DNA of 38,316 nucleotides from an uncultured Halieaceae bacterium (lineage in GTDB: Bacteria; Pseudomonadota; Gammaproteobacteria; Pseudomonadales; Halieaceae): positions 1 through 38,316 of the forward strand of contig CAJWQE010000014.1 of assembly GCA_913045375.1 (NCBI GenBank). The letters run 5' to 3'. This document shows positions 8,733 to 17,007 of this stretch, in pieces (the first letter of the stretch is position 1; every line of letters starts with the position of its first letter). The notes under the pieces are model-generated. The model was not told the DNA's origin. It searched no databases and saw nothing but the letters and a program-made list of their open reading frames with translations. Made by a program: the position numbers and the translations under genes.

Positions 8733-8993
8733 TCAAGGGCGAAACTGCCACGTTCTGACGATCTCTAGTGTATCGCCTTGCGCGCTCAAAGCGGGTGGGA
8801 ATGGCGGGTAAGGCGCCGCATCCTGGACCGTTTTTATCGCAGCGCGATCCAAATGGGGAAACCCGGAGTACTCAAGCACCGTGACGATAACCGCTATCGA
8901 CTGGGGAGCCAGGGCTGAGATGAACAGCGTGGTTGAAATAGCAATGGCCAGCATGCCGTGCAGTAGCGGGGACACACCCGTTCCCACTGACAT
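8733..8993 (-). pseudogene. Internally deleted TonB-family protein (anchor plus end of TonB C-terminal domain)
   Basis: From the ATG at 8993 the frame gives 86 residues. Residues 8-30 (SPLLHGMLAIAISTTLFISAL) form the single N-terminal membrane anchor expected for TonB. Residues from about 40 on (VLEYSGFPHLDRAAIKT, AAPYPPFPPAL, LEIVRTWQF) match only the last 45-50 residues of a TonB C-terminal domain. The proline-rich spacer and the first part of the C-terminal domain, normally 150-200 residues, are missing, with no frameshift. The gene occupies the exact place of tonB between gshB and yqgE in pseudomonads. I infer an in-frame deletion and probable loss of function; a small functional protein cannot be excluded. 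The frame also continues upstream to 9149 inside gshB, which I consider an accident. Confidence 0.6.
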
Positions 8994-9012
8994 ATTGCCA
9001 GAAACGCCATAA

Positions 9013-9975
9013 TTAACGTCCACGCGACTCCGAGACTTCTCGCTCGATACACGCGATGAGCTGTTCAGCAATTTGTGTGTTCTTCGCTCGGTCGATTTCG
9101 CGCATGCAGGTTGGGCTGGTGACATTGATCTCGGTGAGATAGTCGCCAATGATATCGAGCCCTACAAACAGTAATCCTTTCTCGCGAAGCGTCGGACCTA
9201 CCTGTTCGGCAATCCAGCGATCGCGATCTGACAGCGGTTGCACGATACCAGAGCCCCCGGCCGCAAGGTTGCCTCGGTTTTCGCCGGCCATCGGAAGTCG
9301 CGCGAGGCAGAAGGGAACCGCTTCACCGTTAATCATCAACACGCGCTTGTCACCGTCTTTGATCGCAGGCAGATACTGCTGCGCCATGATGGTGACGCCA
9401 CCATTATCAGTCAGTGTCTCCAGAATAACGTTGAGGTTTGGGTCGTTTTCTTTGACACGAAAAATAGACTGTCCACCCATGCCGTCAAGAGGCTTGAAAA
9501 TGACATCGCCGTGCTCAGCGTGAAAGGCCTTAAGAGCGGTAGGATCTCGGGATACCAATAAGGGTGGGCAGCACTCCGGGAATTGCGTCGCAAATAGCTT
9601 CTCATTGCAGTCTCGAAGACTAGCGCAGCGGTTGACGATCAGGGTGCCCCGTCGTTCAGCATCCTCAAGTAGCTGAGTTGTGTAGAAAAACTCCATGTCA
9701 AAGGGCGGGTCTTTGCGCATCAGAACCACGTCAAGCGTCGATAGCGAGGCGTCGTAACGTTCACCCATTGCGTACCAAGCGGTGTCGTCGTCATAAACCG
9801 TCAGTGACCTTAGCGAGGCCATGGTCTCACCATTCTTCACAGTGAGATCAGCTTGTTCAAGGTAGGTGAGTTGGTGACCAGCAGCACTCGCCGCTCGAAG
9901 CAAGCCGAGCGTTGTGTCTTTCTTTGTATTGATGGTGGCGATGGGATCCATCAAAACCCCGATACGTAAAGCCAT
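9013..9975 (-). CDS. gshB: Glutathione synthetase
   Basis: GshB joins gamma-glutamylcysteine and glycine with ATP, the second step of glutathione synthesis. The product starts MALRIGVLMDPIATINTKKD, closely matching the family start, and has the N-terminal pre-ATP-grasp block, the VMRKDPPFDMEF substrate stretch, the ATP-grasp lysine loop FKPLDGMGGQSIF, and the C-terminal nucleotide and metal region FVGLDIIGDYLTEINVTSPTC. About 320 residues, normal length. A GTG five codons further upstream (9990) is possible, but the ATG at 9975 aligns better. It follows rsmE and precedes the tonB remnant. Confidence 0.96.
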   Translation of the reverse strand: MALRIGVLMDPIATINTKKDTTLGLLRAASAAGHQLTYLEQADLTVKNGETMASLRSLTVYDDDTAWYAMGERYDASLSTLDVVLMRKDPPFDMEFFYTTQLLEDAERRGTLIVNRCASLRDCNEKLFATQFPECCPPLLVSRDPTALKAFHAEHGDVIFKPLDGMGGQSIFRVKENDPNLNVILETLTDNGGVTIMAQQYLPAIKDGDKRVLMINGEAVPFCLARLPMAGENRGNLAAGGSGIVQPLSDRDRWIAEQVGPTLREKGLLFVGLDIIGDYLTEINVTSPTCMREIDRAKNTQIAEQLIACIEREVSESRGR

Positions 9976-10035
9976 GCTGATTTCACTCACGAATGATGTT
10001 TGCTCTCGAGATTCTGATTCGAGGGCGGTTACGGT

Positions 10036-10764
10036 TCAAGCGTTTATATCGCCCCAACGCGCACCAAGGATGCTGAGGGCGACCAGTGGCGCTGTCTCGG
10101 TTCTCAACACACGGGGACCCAGCCGTAGGGAAGAAAAGCCATTCTCCGACGCCAGTGTCAGCTCCGAGGGCGCGAGGCCACCCTCCGGCCCAATCAGCAG
10201 GGCAATGCTTGCGGGTCGATCATGCAATGCATGGGGTGTTGCCTCAGGGTCCAACACCAACTTGCAGTCAGCCTCGACGTCGGACAGCCACTGGGACAGA
10301 GTTGTAGGCGCTGCTACCTCAGGAACAACGGCACGACCGCTTTGCTCACAGGCGCTGATGACTATTTGCTGCCAGTGCTCCTGCTTCTTTTGCCAACGCT
10401 CGGGCGACAGACGTACATCAACGCGTTGGCTCAGTATTGGCATGATGGAGGTAACGCCCAGCTCGGTAGCTTTCTTAATGGCCCACTCAAAGCGATCGCC
10501 TTTAGACACGGCTAGGGCCAGACAGGTGTTCAGTGACGACTCAGTTTCTGCCGGCTCGATGCTATCGATGAGTACCGATACCTGATGTTTGGTGGCGGAG
10601 ACTATAGCGCCTTGATAGTTGTTGCCGTCTCCGTTGAATACAGACAGACGGTCACCCGTTTTCACTCGTAATACCCGGGCGAGGTGGTGACTAGCACGAT
10701 CATCAAGATCGCACCGCTGGTCAATTGTTATGGGTCGTGATGAGTAAACTCGGTAGCTGCGCAT
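10036..10764 (-). CDS. rsmE: 16S rRNA (uracil1498-N3)-methyltransferase
   Basis: RsmE methylates N3 of U1498 in the decoding region of 16S rRNA using SAM. The 242-residue protein has the N-terminal PUA-like part (DDRASHHLARVLRVKTGD) and a C-terminal SPOUT trefoil-knot domain with the SAM-site motifs LLIGPEGGLAPSE and LRLGPRVLRTETAPLVAL. Length is typical. The start ATG at 10764 lies in the loop of a perfect 13-bp stem that also uses codons 2-6, and no good Shine-Dalgarno sequence is visible upstream, so translation may be controlled by this fold. It lies about 35 bases after ahcY, followed by gshB. Confidence 0.94.
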   Translation of the reverse strand: MRSYRVYSSRPITIDQRCDLDDRASHHLARVLRVKTGDRLSVFNGDGNNYQGAIVSATKHQVSVLIDSIEPAETESSLNTCLALAVSKGDRFEWAIKKATELGVTSIMPILSQRVDVRLSPERWQKKQEHWQQIVISACEQSGRAVVPEVAAPTTLSQWLSDVEADCKLVLDPEATPHALHDRPASIALLIGPEGGLAPSELTLASENGFSSLRLGPRVLRTETAPLVALSILGARWGDINA

Positions 10765-10792
10765 AGTGCGGAAGCTTAACAGCTACCGAGTT
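10747..10792 (-). repeat. Perfect 13-bp inverted repeat across the ahcY-rsmE junction
   Basis: On the plus strand the arms are AACTCGGTAGCTG (10747-10759) and CAGCTACCGAGTT (10780-10792), perfectly complementary, with a 20-base loop. In the minus-strand transcript the stem begins seven bases after the ahcY stop. The rsmE start codon lies in the loop, and the 3' arm is part of rsmE codons 2-6. There is no proper run of U after it. I infer an RNA hairpin that could reduce rsmE translation or partly stop transcription after metK-ahcY. Confidence 0.6.
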
Positions 10793-10799
10793 CGAGGGT

Positions 10800-12191
10800 T
10801 TAGTACTTGTAGCTGTCGTTCTTGAAGGGGCCGTCGACGCTGACACCAATGTAATCGCCTTGCTGATCAGTCAGCTTGGTCATAACCCCGCCAAATCCTT
10901 CTACCATCAGCGCTGCGACTTGCTCATCGAGATGCTTAGGCAGCACCTCCACGGTGATGGCACCGGCTTTTTCAGCCGCAGGAAGATCGGCAAATCGCTT
11001 TGCGTACAAGTGGATCTGGGCGAGTACCTGATTTGCAAAGGAGCCGTCCATAATGCGCGATGGATGACCTGTCGCATTACCCAGGTTCACAAGACGACCC
11101 TCAGCAAGCAGCAGCAAGTGGTCGTTGGTATCGCGATCACGATAGATCTTATGTACCTGAGGCTTGACCTCTTCCCACTCCCAATTCTCGCGCATGTAAG
11201 CCGTGTCGATTTCATTATCGAAGTGGCCGATATTACACACGACCGCACCAGGCTTGAGTGCGCGCAGCATCGCCGCATTACAGACATCAACATTGCCCGT
11301 TGCTGAACACAAGAGATCTGTCTGTCCCAGCAATTGGGTGTCAATGCATGCGTCAGTGCCGTCGTTCACACCGTTAATGAAAGGTGAGACAACTTCATAG
11401 CCATCCATGCAGGCCTGCATGGCGCAAATAGGATCACACTCGGTCACGCGGACAATCATGCCCTCTTGACGAAGCGATTGCGCTGACCCCTTGCCCACAT
11501 CTCCATAGCCCAGGACTAAAGCGCGCTTGCCAGCCAGCAAGTGGTCGAGACCACGCTTGATTGCGTCGTTTAAACTGTGGCGGCAACCGTATTTGTTGTC
11601 GTTTTTTGACTTCGTGACGGCATCGTTCACGTTGATCGCTGGTACTTTGAGCGATCCATCCTCGAGCATGTCATACAGGCGATGCACGCCTGTGGTCGTC
11701 TCTTCAGTGATGCCATGAATGCGCTCCAGCATCTCGGGGTATTTCTCGTGCAGCATGGCGGTCAAGTCGCCACCATCATCGAGAATCATGTTCGCTTCCC
11801 AGGGCTTACCGTCCTGTAGGATGGTCTGCTCGATACACCACTCATACTCCGGCTCTGTCTCGCCCTTCCATGCGAAAACAGGAACACCCCGGGCAGCTAT
11901 TGCGGCGGCGGCGTGATCCTGAGTGGAAAAAATGTTGCAACTTGACCAGCGGACTTCGGCACCTAAATCGACCAGCGTTTCAATCAGTACACCTGTTTGA
12001 ATGGTCATGTGGATACAGCCGAGAATTTTCGCGCCTGCAAGGGGCTGCTCATCACGTAAACGCTCGCGCAGTGTCATCAGTGCGGGCATCTCGGTCTCTG
12101 CAATCGCCAGCTCACGACGACCCCATTCGGCGAGCGTGATGTCAGCGACTTTGTAGTCAGAAAAGGTTGCTAAATCGATGGCAGTGGTCAT
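10800..12191 (-). CDS. ahcY: Adenosylhomocysteinase (S-adenosylhomocysteine hydrolase)
   Basis: AhcY splits S-adenosylhomocysteine, the product and inhibitor of SAM methyltransferases, into adenosine and homocysteine with a bound NAD. The 463-residue product has the substrate-domain motif [16 protein letters not shown], the [15 protein letters not shown] block, NAD-binding [16 protein letters not shown], and [11 protein letters not shown], and ends KYKY-like as in the family (DSYKY). The start at 12191 (MTTAIDL) is set by a strong ribosome binding site AAGGAGG (12197-12203) five bases upstream; a longer frame to 12269 would run into metK. It lies 26 bases after metK and probably shares its promoter and palindromic operator. 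Confidence 0.97.
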   Translation of the reverse strand: MTTAIDLATFSDYKVADITLAEWGRRELAIAETEMPALMTLRERLRDEQPLAGAKILGCIHMTIQTGVLIETLVDLGAEVRWSSCNIFSTQDHAAAAIAARGVPVFAWKGETEPEYEWCIEQTILQDGKPWEANMILDDGGDLTAMLHEKYPEMLERIHGITEETTTGVHRLYDMLEDGSLKVPAINVNDAVTKSKNDNKYGCRHSLNDAIKRGLDHLLAGKRALVLGYGDVGKGSAQSLRQEGMIVRVTECDPICAMQACMDGYEVVSPFINGVNDGTDACIDTQLLGQTDLLCSATGNVDVCNAAMLRALKPGAVVCNIGHFDNEIDTAYMRENWEWEEVKPQVHKIYRDRDTNDHLLLLAEGRLVNLGNATGHPSRIMDGSFANQVLAQIHLYAKRFADLPAAEKAGAITVEVLPKHLDEQVAALMVEGFGGVMTKLTDQQGDYIGVSVDGPFKNDSYKY

Positions 12192-12217
12192 AAAAACCTC
12201 CTTAAAGCCGTAATTAC

Positions 12218-13387
12218 TTAAATTCCTGCCGCAGCGCGTAGTGCATCGGCTTTGTCTGTTCGCTCCCATGTGAAGTCCGCTTGCTCTCGGCCGAAGTGGC
12301 CATAGGCTGCGGTGGGGCGATAGATGGGTCGTTTCAGGTCAAGCATATTGATAAGACCTTTTGGTCGAAGATCAAAGTGTGTTCTTACCAGATCGATGAT
12401 CGTGCTCTCGGCGACCTTAGCTGTGCCGAAGGTATCGATGGATATAGATGTGGGCTCTGCAACCCCAATAGCGTAAGAGACCTGAATTTCGCAGCGATCA
12501 GCAAGGCCAGCAGCCACGATATTTTTAGCGACGTAACGACCTGCGTAGGCAGCTGAGCGGTCTACTTTGGACGGATCCTTACCGGAGAAAGCACCACCAC
12601 CATGGCGCGCCATACCGCCATAAGTGTCGACAATAATCTTCCGTCCCGTAAGCCCGCAGTCGCCCATTGGGCCACCAATGATGAACTGACCGGTGGGGTT
12701 GATGTGATATTTGGTGTCATCAGAGAGCCACTCACTAGGAAGCACTGCCTCAATGATCTCGCGTTTCACAAAGGCCCTGAGCGCTTCCTGTTCGATATCA
12801 GGGGAGTGTTGTGTGGATAGAACAACTGCGTCTACCGCGACAGGCTTCCCGTCCTCGTAGCGCACTGAAATCTGACTTTTTGCATCTGGGCGCAAAAAGT
12901 CGGCAGCACCCGAGCGGCGCAGCTCCGCCTGTTTTTCAACCAAGCGATGCGAGTAGTAAATCGGCGCTGGCATCAATGTATCGGTTTCGTTAGCTGCGTA
13001 GCCAAACATGAGGCCTTGGTCGCCTGCGCCCTGATTGGCCTCATCGGCCTCGTGCGTACCCATCGCAATATCCGCAGACTGGAGGCCAATTGCGTTTATC
13101 ACGGCACAGGTATTGCCATCAAAACAGACGTCCGAGCTGTCGTAGCCAATATCGCAAATAACTTTCCGCACTGCGCTTTCAATTTCGCCGGGCGTCACAG
13201 TCGCCGAGGAGGTGACTTCACCAGCCACAACTGCCATGCCAGTCTTGACCAGCGTCTCCACCGCAACACGCGCGTTTGGATCCTTTGTTAGGTAGAGGTC
13301 TAGGATGGCGTCTGATACTTGGTCAGACACTTTATCCGGATGTCCTTCTGATACCGATTCCGAAGTAAATAATGCGTACGAACTCAC
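12218..13387 (-). CDS. metK: S-adenosylmethionine synthetase
   Basis: MetK makes SAM from methionine and ATP. The 389-residue protein shows GHPDK at residues 15-19, the ATP-site motif GAGDQG at residues 120-125, and the phosphate-binding [19 protein letters not shown] near residue 260, with [16 protein letters not shown] just before it. Length is normal. Translation starts at GTG 13387 with a GGGGGA ribosome binding site about eight bases upstream. A strong promoter with a 22-bp palindrome between its two boxes lies upstream, leaving only a short leader of roughly 20 bases, so there is no room for a SAM riboswitch. Confidence 0.97.
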   Translation of the reverse strand: MSSYALFTSESVSEGHPDKVSDQVSDAILDLYLTKDPNARVAVETLVKTGMAVVAGEVTSSATVTPGEIESAVRKVICDIGYDSSDVCFDGNTCAVINAIGLQSADIAMGTHEADEANQGAGDQGLMFGYAANETDTLMPAPIYYSHRLVEKQAELRRSGAADFLRPDAKSQISVRYEDGKPVAVDAVVLSTQHSPDIEQEALRAFVKREIIEAVLPSEWLSDDTKYHINPTGQFIIGGPMGDCGLTGRKIIVDTYGGMARHGGGAFSGKDPSKVDRSAAYAGRYVAKNIVAAGLADRCEIQVSYAIGVAEPTSISIDTFGTAKVAESTIIDLVRTHFDLRPKGLINMLDLKRPIYRPTAAYGHFGREQADFTWERTDKADALRAAAGI

Positions 13388-13416
13388 AGGTAAATCCCCC
13401 GATCTGATTTCGACGC

Positions 13417-13444
13417 ATCATATAAAGATATCTTTATATGTCAA
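13417..13444 (-). promoter_or_regulatory. metK-ahcY sigma-70 promoter
   Basis: On the minus strand the -35 box is TTGACA (13444-13439) and the -10 box is TATGAT (13422-13417), separated by 16 bases. The expected start of transcription is near 13410, giving a leader of about 22 bases before the metK GTG. The -35 hexamer is the full consensus. The region between the boxes is filled by a perfect palindrome, so the promoter appears built for repression. Confidence 0.7.
13419..13440. promoter_or_regulatory. 22-bp palindromic operator, probable SahR-type (ArsR-family) repressor site
   Basis: The half-site CATATAAAGAT is followed by its exact reverse complement, giving a perfect 22-bp palindrome centred on GATATC. 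It starts within the -35 box and ends within the -10 box of the metK promoter. Known biology: SahR, an ArsR-family repressor that senses S-adenosylhomocysteine, controls metK, ahcY and other SAM-cycle genes in many proteobacteria through AT-rich palindromes. Position and regulated genes fit this well. I did not compare it with a motif model, and no sahR gene is in the window, so the regulator's name is inference. Confidence 0.65.
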
Positions 13445-13464
13445 TGTTTAGGCATTTGAGTTTT

Positions 13465-14133
13465 TTACAAAACTCGGACAACTCCCAAGTCATTACTGAT
13501 GAGGAGGACATCGGCAGGCCGATGCGCAAAGATGCCGTTGCACACAACACCCGTCATATTGTTGATCGCGGATTCGAGTTCGAGTGGGTCGGTGATGATG
13601 AGTCCGTGAACATCGAGGATGATATTACCGTTGTCGGTGACAACACCCTCACGCCACACGGCATCGCCCCCTAGACTATTTAGTGCGTCTCGGACCAATG
13701 TGCGCGCCATGGGAATCACCTCAACCGGCAAGGGGAATCTGCCTAACGTAGTCACCAATTTGCTGCTGTCGGCGATGCAAATAAATTCGTTGGCCTTTGC
13801 GGCTGCGATCTTCTCGCGCGTGAGCGCAGCGCCACCGCCTTTGATAAGAAAACCGTCTTGCGTGGCTTCGTCGGCGCCATCGACATAGACATCGACACGA
13901 TCGACAGCATTCAAGTCCTGCACCTCGAAGCCGAGCTCAAGCAACAGGGCGGATGAGCGCTCAGAGCTTGAAACCGTGGTCTTTATTCTGTCGCGTAATT
14001 TCGGCAACTCTGCGATGAAGCATTCGGCCGTGCTCCCAGTGCCAATCCCTAGAATAATGTCGTTGCCTTGATGGCTTTCGACTCGATTAATGGCTTCCTT
14101 GGCTACTGCCTGCTTCAGGGCATGCGCGTCCAT
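13465..14133 (-). CDS. rpiA: Ribose-5-phosphate isomerase A
   Basis: RpiA interconverts ribose 5-phosphate and ribulose 5-phosphate in the pentose phosphate pathway. The 222-residue product has the phosphate-binding loop GIGTGSTAECFI, the active-site block VDGADEATQDGFLIKGGGAALTREK (its conserved Asp and Lys residues present), and ends GVVRVL. Length is typical. It is followed by the metK promoter region and lies about 34 bases downstream of the D-2-hydroxyglutarate dehydrogenase gene. It serves the same pathway as the transketolase gene at 17008-19077. Confidence 0.96.
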   Translation of the reverse strand: MDAHALKQAVAKEAINRVESHQGNDIILGIGTGSTAECFIAELPKLRDRIKTTVSSSERSSALLLELGFEVQDLNAVDRVDVYVDGADEATQDGFLIKGGGAALTREKIAAAKANEFICIADSSKLVTTLGRFPLPVEVIPMARTLVRDALNSLGGDAVWREGVVTDNGNIILDVHGLIITDPLELESAINNMTGVVCNGIFAHRPADVLLISNDLGVVRVL

Positions 14134-14167
14134 GATGGTTCCTTTTTTGCACTATTGTGGTTGTGCC

Positions 14168-15583
14168 TCACGCGATGGAGAACACCTTGCCTGGATTGAG
14201 AATACCGTCCGGATCAAAAATCGCCTTGATCGCGCGCATAGCATCGATTTCTGAGTCAGATTTGCTATAGCCGAGATAGGGCGCTTTGAGCGTGCCAACG
14301 CCATGTTCGGCTGAGACACTGCCCCCTAGCGCCTTTATCGCATCAAAAATGTCCGTGGAGACCACACTACATCGTGCTTTGAACTCCTCAATCTGCAGGT
14401 ACTCGGGTTTCAAAATATTCAGGTGGAGATTGCCGTCACCAATATGGCCGTACCAAACCACTTCCCAGTCGGGGTAGTTCTTGTGAACCACTTCATCGAC
14501 AGCTGCCAGTAGCTCAGGAACCTTTGATACGGTCGAGGAGATATCATTCTTATAAGGCGTCCACTTCGAAATGGTTTCCGATATGTCCTCGCGAAGCCGC
14601 CACAAGGCCCTTGCTTGAGCCACACTTTGGCTCATTACGGCATCGATCACCCAGCCCTCTTCCATGCACTGCTCTACCGCCTCAAAGACTTGTGCATCGG
14701 TCAGGTCATTCTCGCGCTCGAACTCGACCAAGGCATAGAACGGTGTGCGAGTCTCGAACGGGCGTGCGACCCCCGCATGGTCAACCACCTTAGAGACTGC
14801 AAGCTCTGAGAAAAACTCATAGGCCAGTAGGGGCGTTGTCGATTGAATGCGGTCTAATACGGTCATGATCGCGCTCATATCACTTAGACCCAATACCAAA
14901 ACGGTGGGGTCTTTGGGTGGCGCTGTGAGCTTGAGGGTTGCTTCGGTGATAAAGCCGAGAATGCCCTCTGATCCGATAAACAGGTGACGAAAGTCGAGCC
15001 CGGTATTGTTTTTCATCAGACCTTTATTGAGCTCGAGCACCTCACCTTTGCCGGTTACCACTGTTAAGCCAGCAACCCACTCTCGGGTCATGCCGTAACG
15101 AATGACATTGATACCACCGGCATTAGTTGCAATGTTGCCACCGATTTGACTTGAGCCACTCGATGCGAAGTCGACCGGATAAAACAAATCTGCATCTCTA
15201 GCAGCCTGTTGTACGTTTTGGGTGATAGCTCCAGCGCCTACGGTCACAGTGCGGTCCGTCAGATTAACAGGCGAGATGGCGTTCATCTTATCCATCGACA
15301 CTACAACCTCGCCATTTGCTGCGCATGCACCACCGCTCAGGCCTGTTCTACCGCCCGACGGGACGAGCGCGAATTGACAGCGTCGGGCGCATTCGACAAC
15401 GGCCACTACATCGGCAGTATCTCGGGGAAATACGATAGCTGTCGGAGCCGGTGGCGTGAAACGGGTCCAGTCCTGACCGTAGGTCTCGAGTGATGCGGGG
15501 TCGACAGCCACCTGCTCCGGAGTCAGTACCGCACTCAACTCCTGAATAATGTCTATTGACGATCCGGTCACACTGAACTCCAT
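14168..15583 (-). CDS. FAD-linked D-2-hydroxyglutarate dehydrogenase (GlcD/DLD family)
   Basis: A 471-residue flavoprotein of the VAO/GlcD type. An N-terminal FAD-binding domain carries PSGGRTGLSGGA (residues 75-86) and GGNIATNAGGINVIRYG. The C-terminal substrate domain has the metal ligands His380 and His387 (WYGHIGDGNLHLN) and Glu426-His427 (SAEHGVG). Related enzymes include D-lactate and glycolate oxidases. I favour D-2-hydroxyglutarate because the gene lies next to serA, as in Pseudomonas, where this enzyme reoxidises the D-2-hydroxyglutarate made by SerA and so drives serine synthesis. The two genes are divergent here, with 62 bases between their start codons. Confidence 0.85.
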   Translation of the reverse strand: MEFSVTGSSIDIIQELSAVLTPEQVAVDPASLETYGQDWTRFTPPAPTAIVFPRDTADVVAVVECARRCQFALVPSGGRTGLSGGACAANGEVVVSMDKMNAISPVNLTDRTVTVGAGAITQNVQQAARDADLFYPVDFASSGSSQIGGNIATNAGGINVIRYGMTREWVAGLTVVTGKGEVLELNKGLMKNNTGLDFRHLFIGSEGILGFITEATLKLTAPPKDPTVLVLGLSDMSAIMTVLDRIQSTTPLLAYEFFSELAVSKVVDHAGVARPFETRTPFYALVEFERENDLTDAQVFEAVEQCMEEGWVIDAVMSQSVAQARALWRLREDISETISKWTPYKNDISSTVSKVPELLAAVDEVVHKNYPDWEVVWYGHIGDGNLHLNILKPEYLQIEEFKARCSVVSTDIFDAIKALGGSVSAEHGVGTLKAPYLGYSKSDSEIDAMRAIKAIFDPDGILNPGKVFSIA

Positions 15584-15645
15584 AAAGACAATGGGCGTAA
15601 TGTTACCATCTGCGCCCCACGCCTTGACACCAAGTCAGAGACTCG

Positions 15646-16875
15646 ATGAAACAACAATCGTTACAAAAGTCCAAAATTAAATTCTTACTGCTTGAAGGCA
15701 TTCACCCAAGTGCGCTTGATGCATTGGCCAAGGCGGGTTACGACAACGTCGTGTGCTACCCAAAGGCGCTTCCCACTGAAGAGCTGATGGCAGAGATCAG
15801 AGATGCTCACTTTGTGGGCATTCGATCTCGGACCCAGCTGAGTGCCGAGGTGATTGAGGCAGCGCCGCGTCTTGTCGCCATTGGTTGCTTTTGTATTGGT
15901 ACAAACCAGGTCGACCTGGAAGCGGCCTCTCGCAACGGTATTCCCGTATTCAATGCGCCCTTCTCAAACACGCGAAGTGTGGCAGAGCTGGTGATGGCCG
16001 AAGTCATTCTTTTATTGCGAGGGGTGCCACAGCGAAGTGCTGCCGCGCACAGAGGTCAGTGGCAAAAGACCGCTGAGGGTTCACATGAGTGTCGCGGGAA
16101 GACACTGGGCATTATTGGTTACGGCAATATCGGCATGCAGCTCGGCGTAATCGCAGAAGGCCTCGGTATGAAGGTGATCTACTTTGATGTTGAGTCAAAG
16201 CTCCCGCTGGGTAATGCGCAACCCAAGGCAACCTTGTCCAGTCTTCTAGAGGACGCTCATGTTGTGAGCTTGCACGTGCCTCAGCACGCCAGCACGGAGT
16301 TGTTGATAGGGAGTAACGAAATAGCGAAGTTGCGACAGGGCGCTATGCTCATTAACGCGTCACGTGGCAACGTGGTCGACCTAGACGCCTTGGCCGAGGC
16401 ACTTCGATCGGGGTGCATTGGCGGAGCGGCGATAGACGTGTTTCCGGTGGAGCCACGTTCGAACAATGATGAATTTCTCTCGCCACTTCGAGGCCTCGAT
16501 CAATGCATCCTGACGCCCCACATTGGCGGTTCCACTGAAGAAGCCCAAGAGAACATTGGTGTTGAGGTGGCGGAGAAGCTGACGCGATACAGCGACAACG
16601 GAACAACTACCTCGGCAGTCAATTTCCCCGAAGTAGCCCTACCCGAGCACGATGGTAAGCATCGGTTACTTCACGTTCATCAGAATATTCCGGGCGTTAT
16701 GAGTGCGATCAACCAGGTGTTCAGTGAGAACAACGTGAACGTCAGTGGGCAGTATCTTCAAACTATGGGTGACACGGGTTACGTGGTCATCGACATCGAG
16801 GCGGATTACTCAAAAGCCTTAATTACGAGCTTGACGGCGATCGAAGGTACCTTGCGAACACGGGTACTCTTCTAG
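15646..16875 (+). CDS. serA: D-3-phosphoglycerate dehydrogenase
   Basis: SerA oxidises 3-phosphoglycerate to 3-phosphohydroxypyruvate, the first step of serine synthesis, and can also reduce 2-oxoglutarate to D-2-hydroxyglutarate. The 409-residue protein matches the E. coli type in length. It has a substrate domain with GCFCIGTNQVD, the NAD-binding motif GIIGYGNIG (residues 155-163), the catalytic triad Arg240, Glu269 and His292, and a C-terminal ACT domain (about 335-409) that binds serine for feedback control. It is divergent from the D-2-hydroxyglutarate dehydrogenase gene. Confidence 0.96.
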   Translation: MKQQSLQKSKIKFLLLEGIHPSALDALAKAGYDNVVCYPKALPTEELMAEIRDAHFVGIRSRTQLSAEVIEAAPRLVAIGCFCIGTNQVDLEAASRNGIPVFNAPFSNTRSVAELVMAEVILLLRGVPQRSAAAHRGQWQKTAEGSHECRGKTLGIIGYGNIGMQLGVIAEGLGMKVIYFDVESKLPLGNAQPKATLSSLLEDAHVVSLHVPQHASTELLIGSNEIAKLRQGAMLINASRGNVVDLDALAEALRSGCIGGAAIDVFPVEPRSNNDEFLSPLRGLDQCILTPHIGGSTEEAQENIGVEVAEKLTRYSDNGTTTSAVNFPEVALPEHDGKHRLLHVHQNIPGVMSAINQVFSENNVNVSGQYLQTMGDTGYVVIDIEADYSKALITSLTAIEGTLRTRVLF

Positions 16876-17007
16876 CATTCGTTTCAGTTTGTTTTAGGTC
16901 TCGCGTGTTATCAGGTCTTGTTCGATAAAACGCCCGGCATTGCACCTCATTCGAAGTAAAAGTTTGCAATAAAAATTGGCGAGTTCGCGGCTTTTAATCG
17001 TCAATCC

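Noticed and set aside
8994..9149. N-terminal extension of the tonB remnant into gshB
   Set aside because: It would lie almost wholly inside gshB and lacks any TonB feature; the ATG at 8993 opens on the membrane anchor.
13388..13464. SAM riboswitch upstream of metK
   Set aside because: The promoter leaves a leader of only about 22 bases, and no riboswitch-like stems are present; the palindrome is a DNA operator across the promoter.
13448..13475. Terminator at the end of rpiA (GAGTTTT/AAAACTC stem)
   Set aside because: The stem is short and AT-rich, overlaps the stop codon, and has no T-run after it in the rpiA direction.
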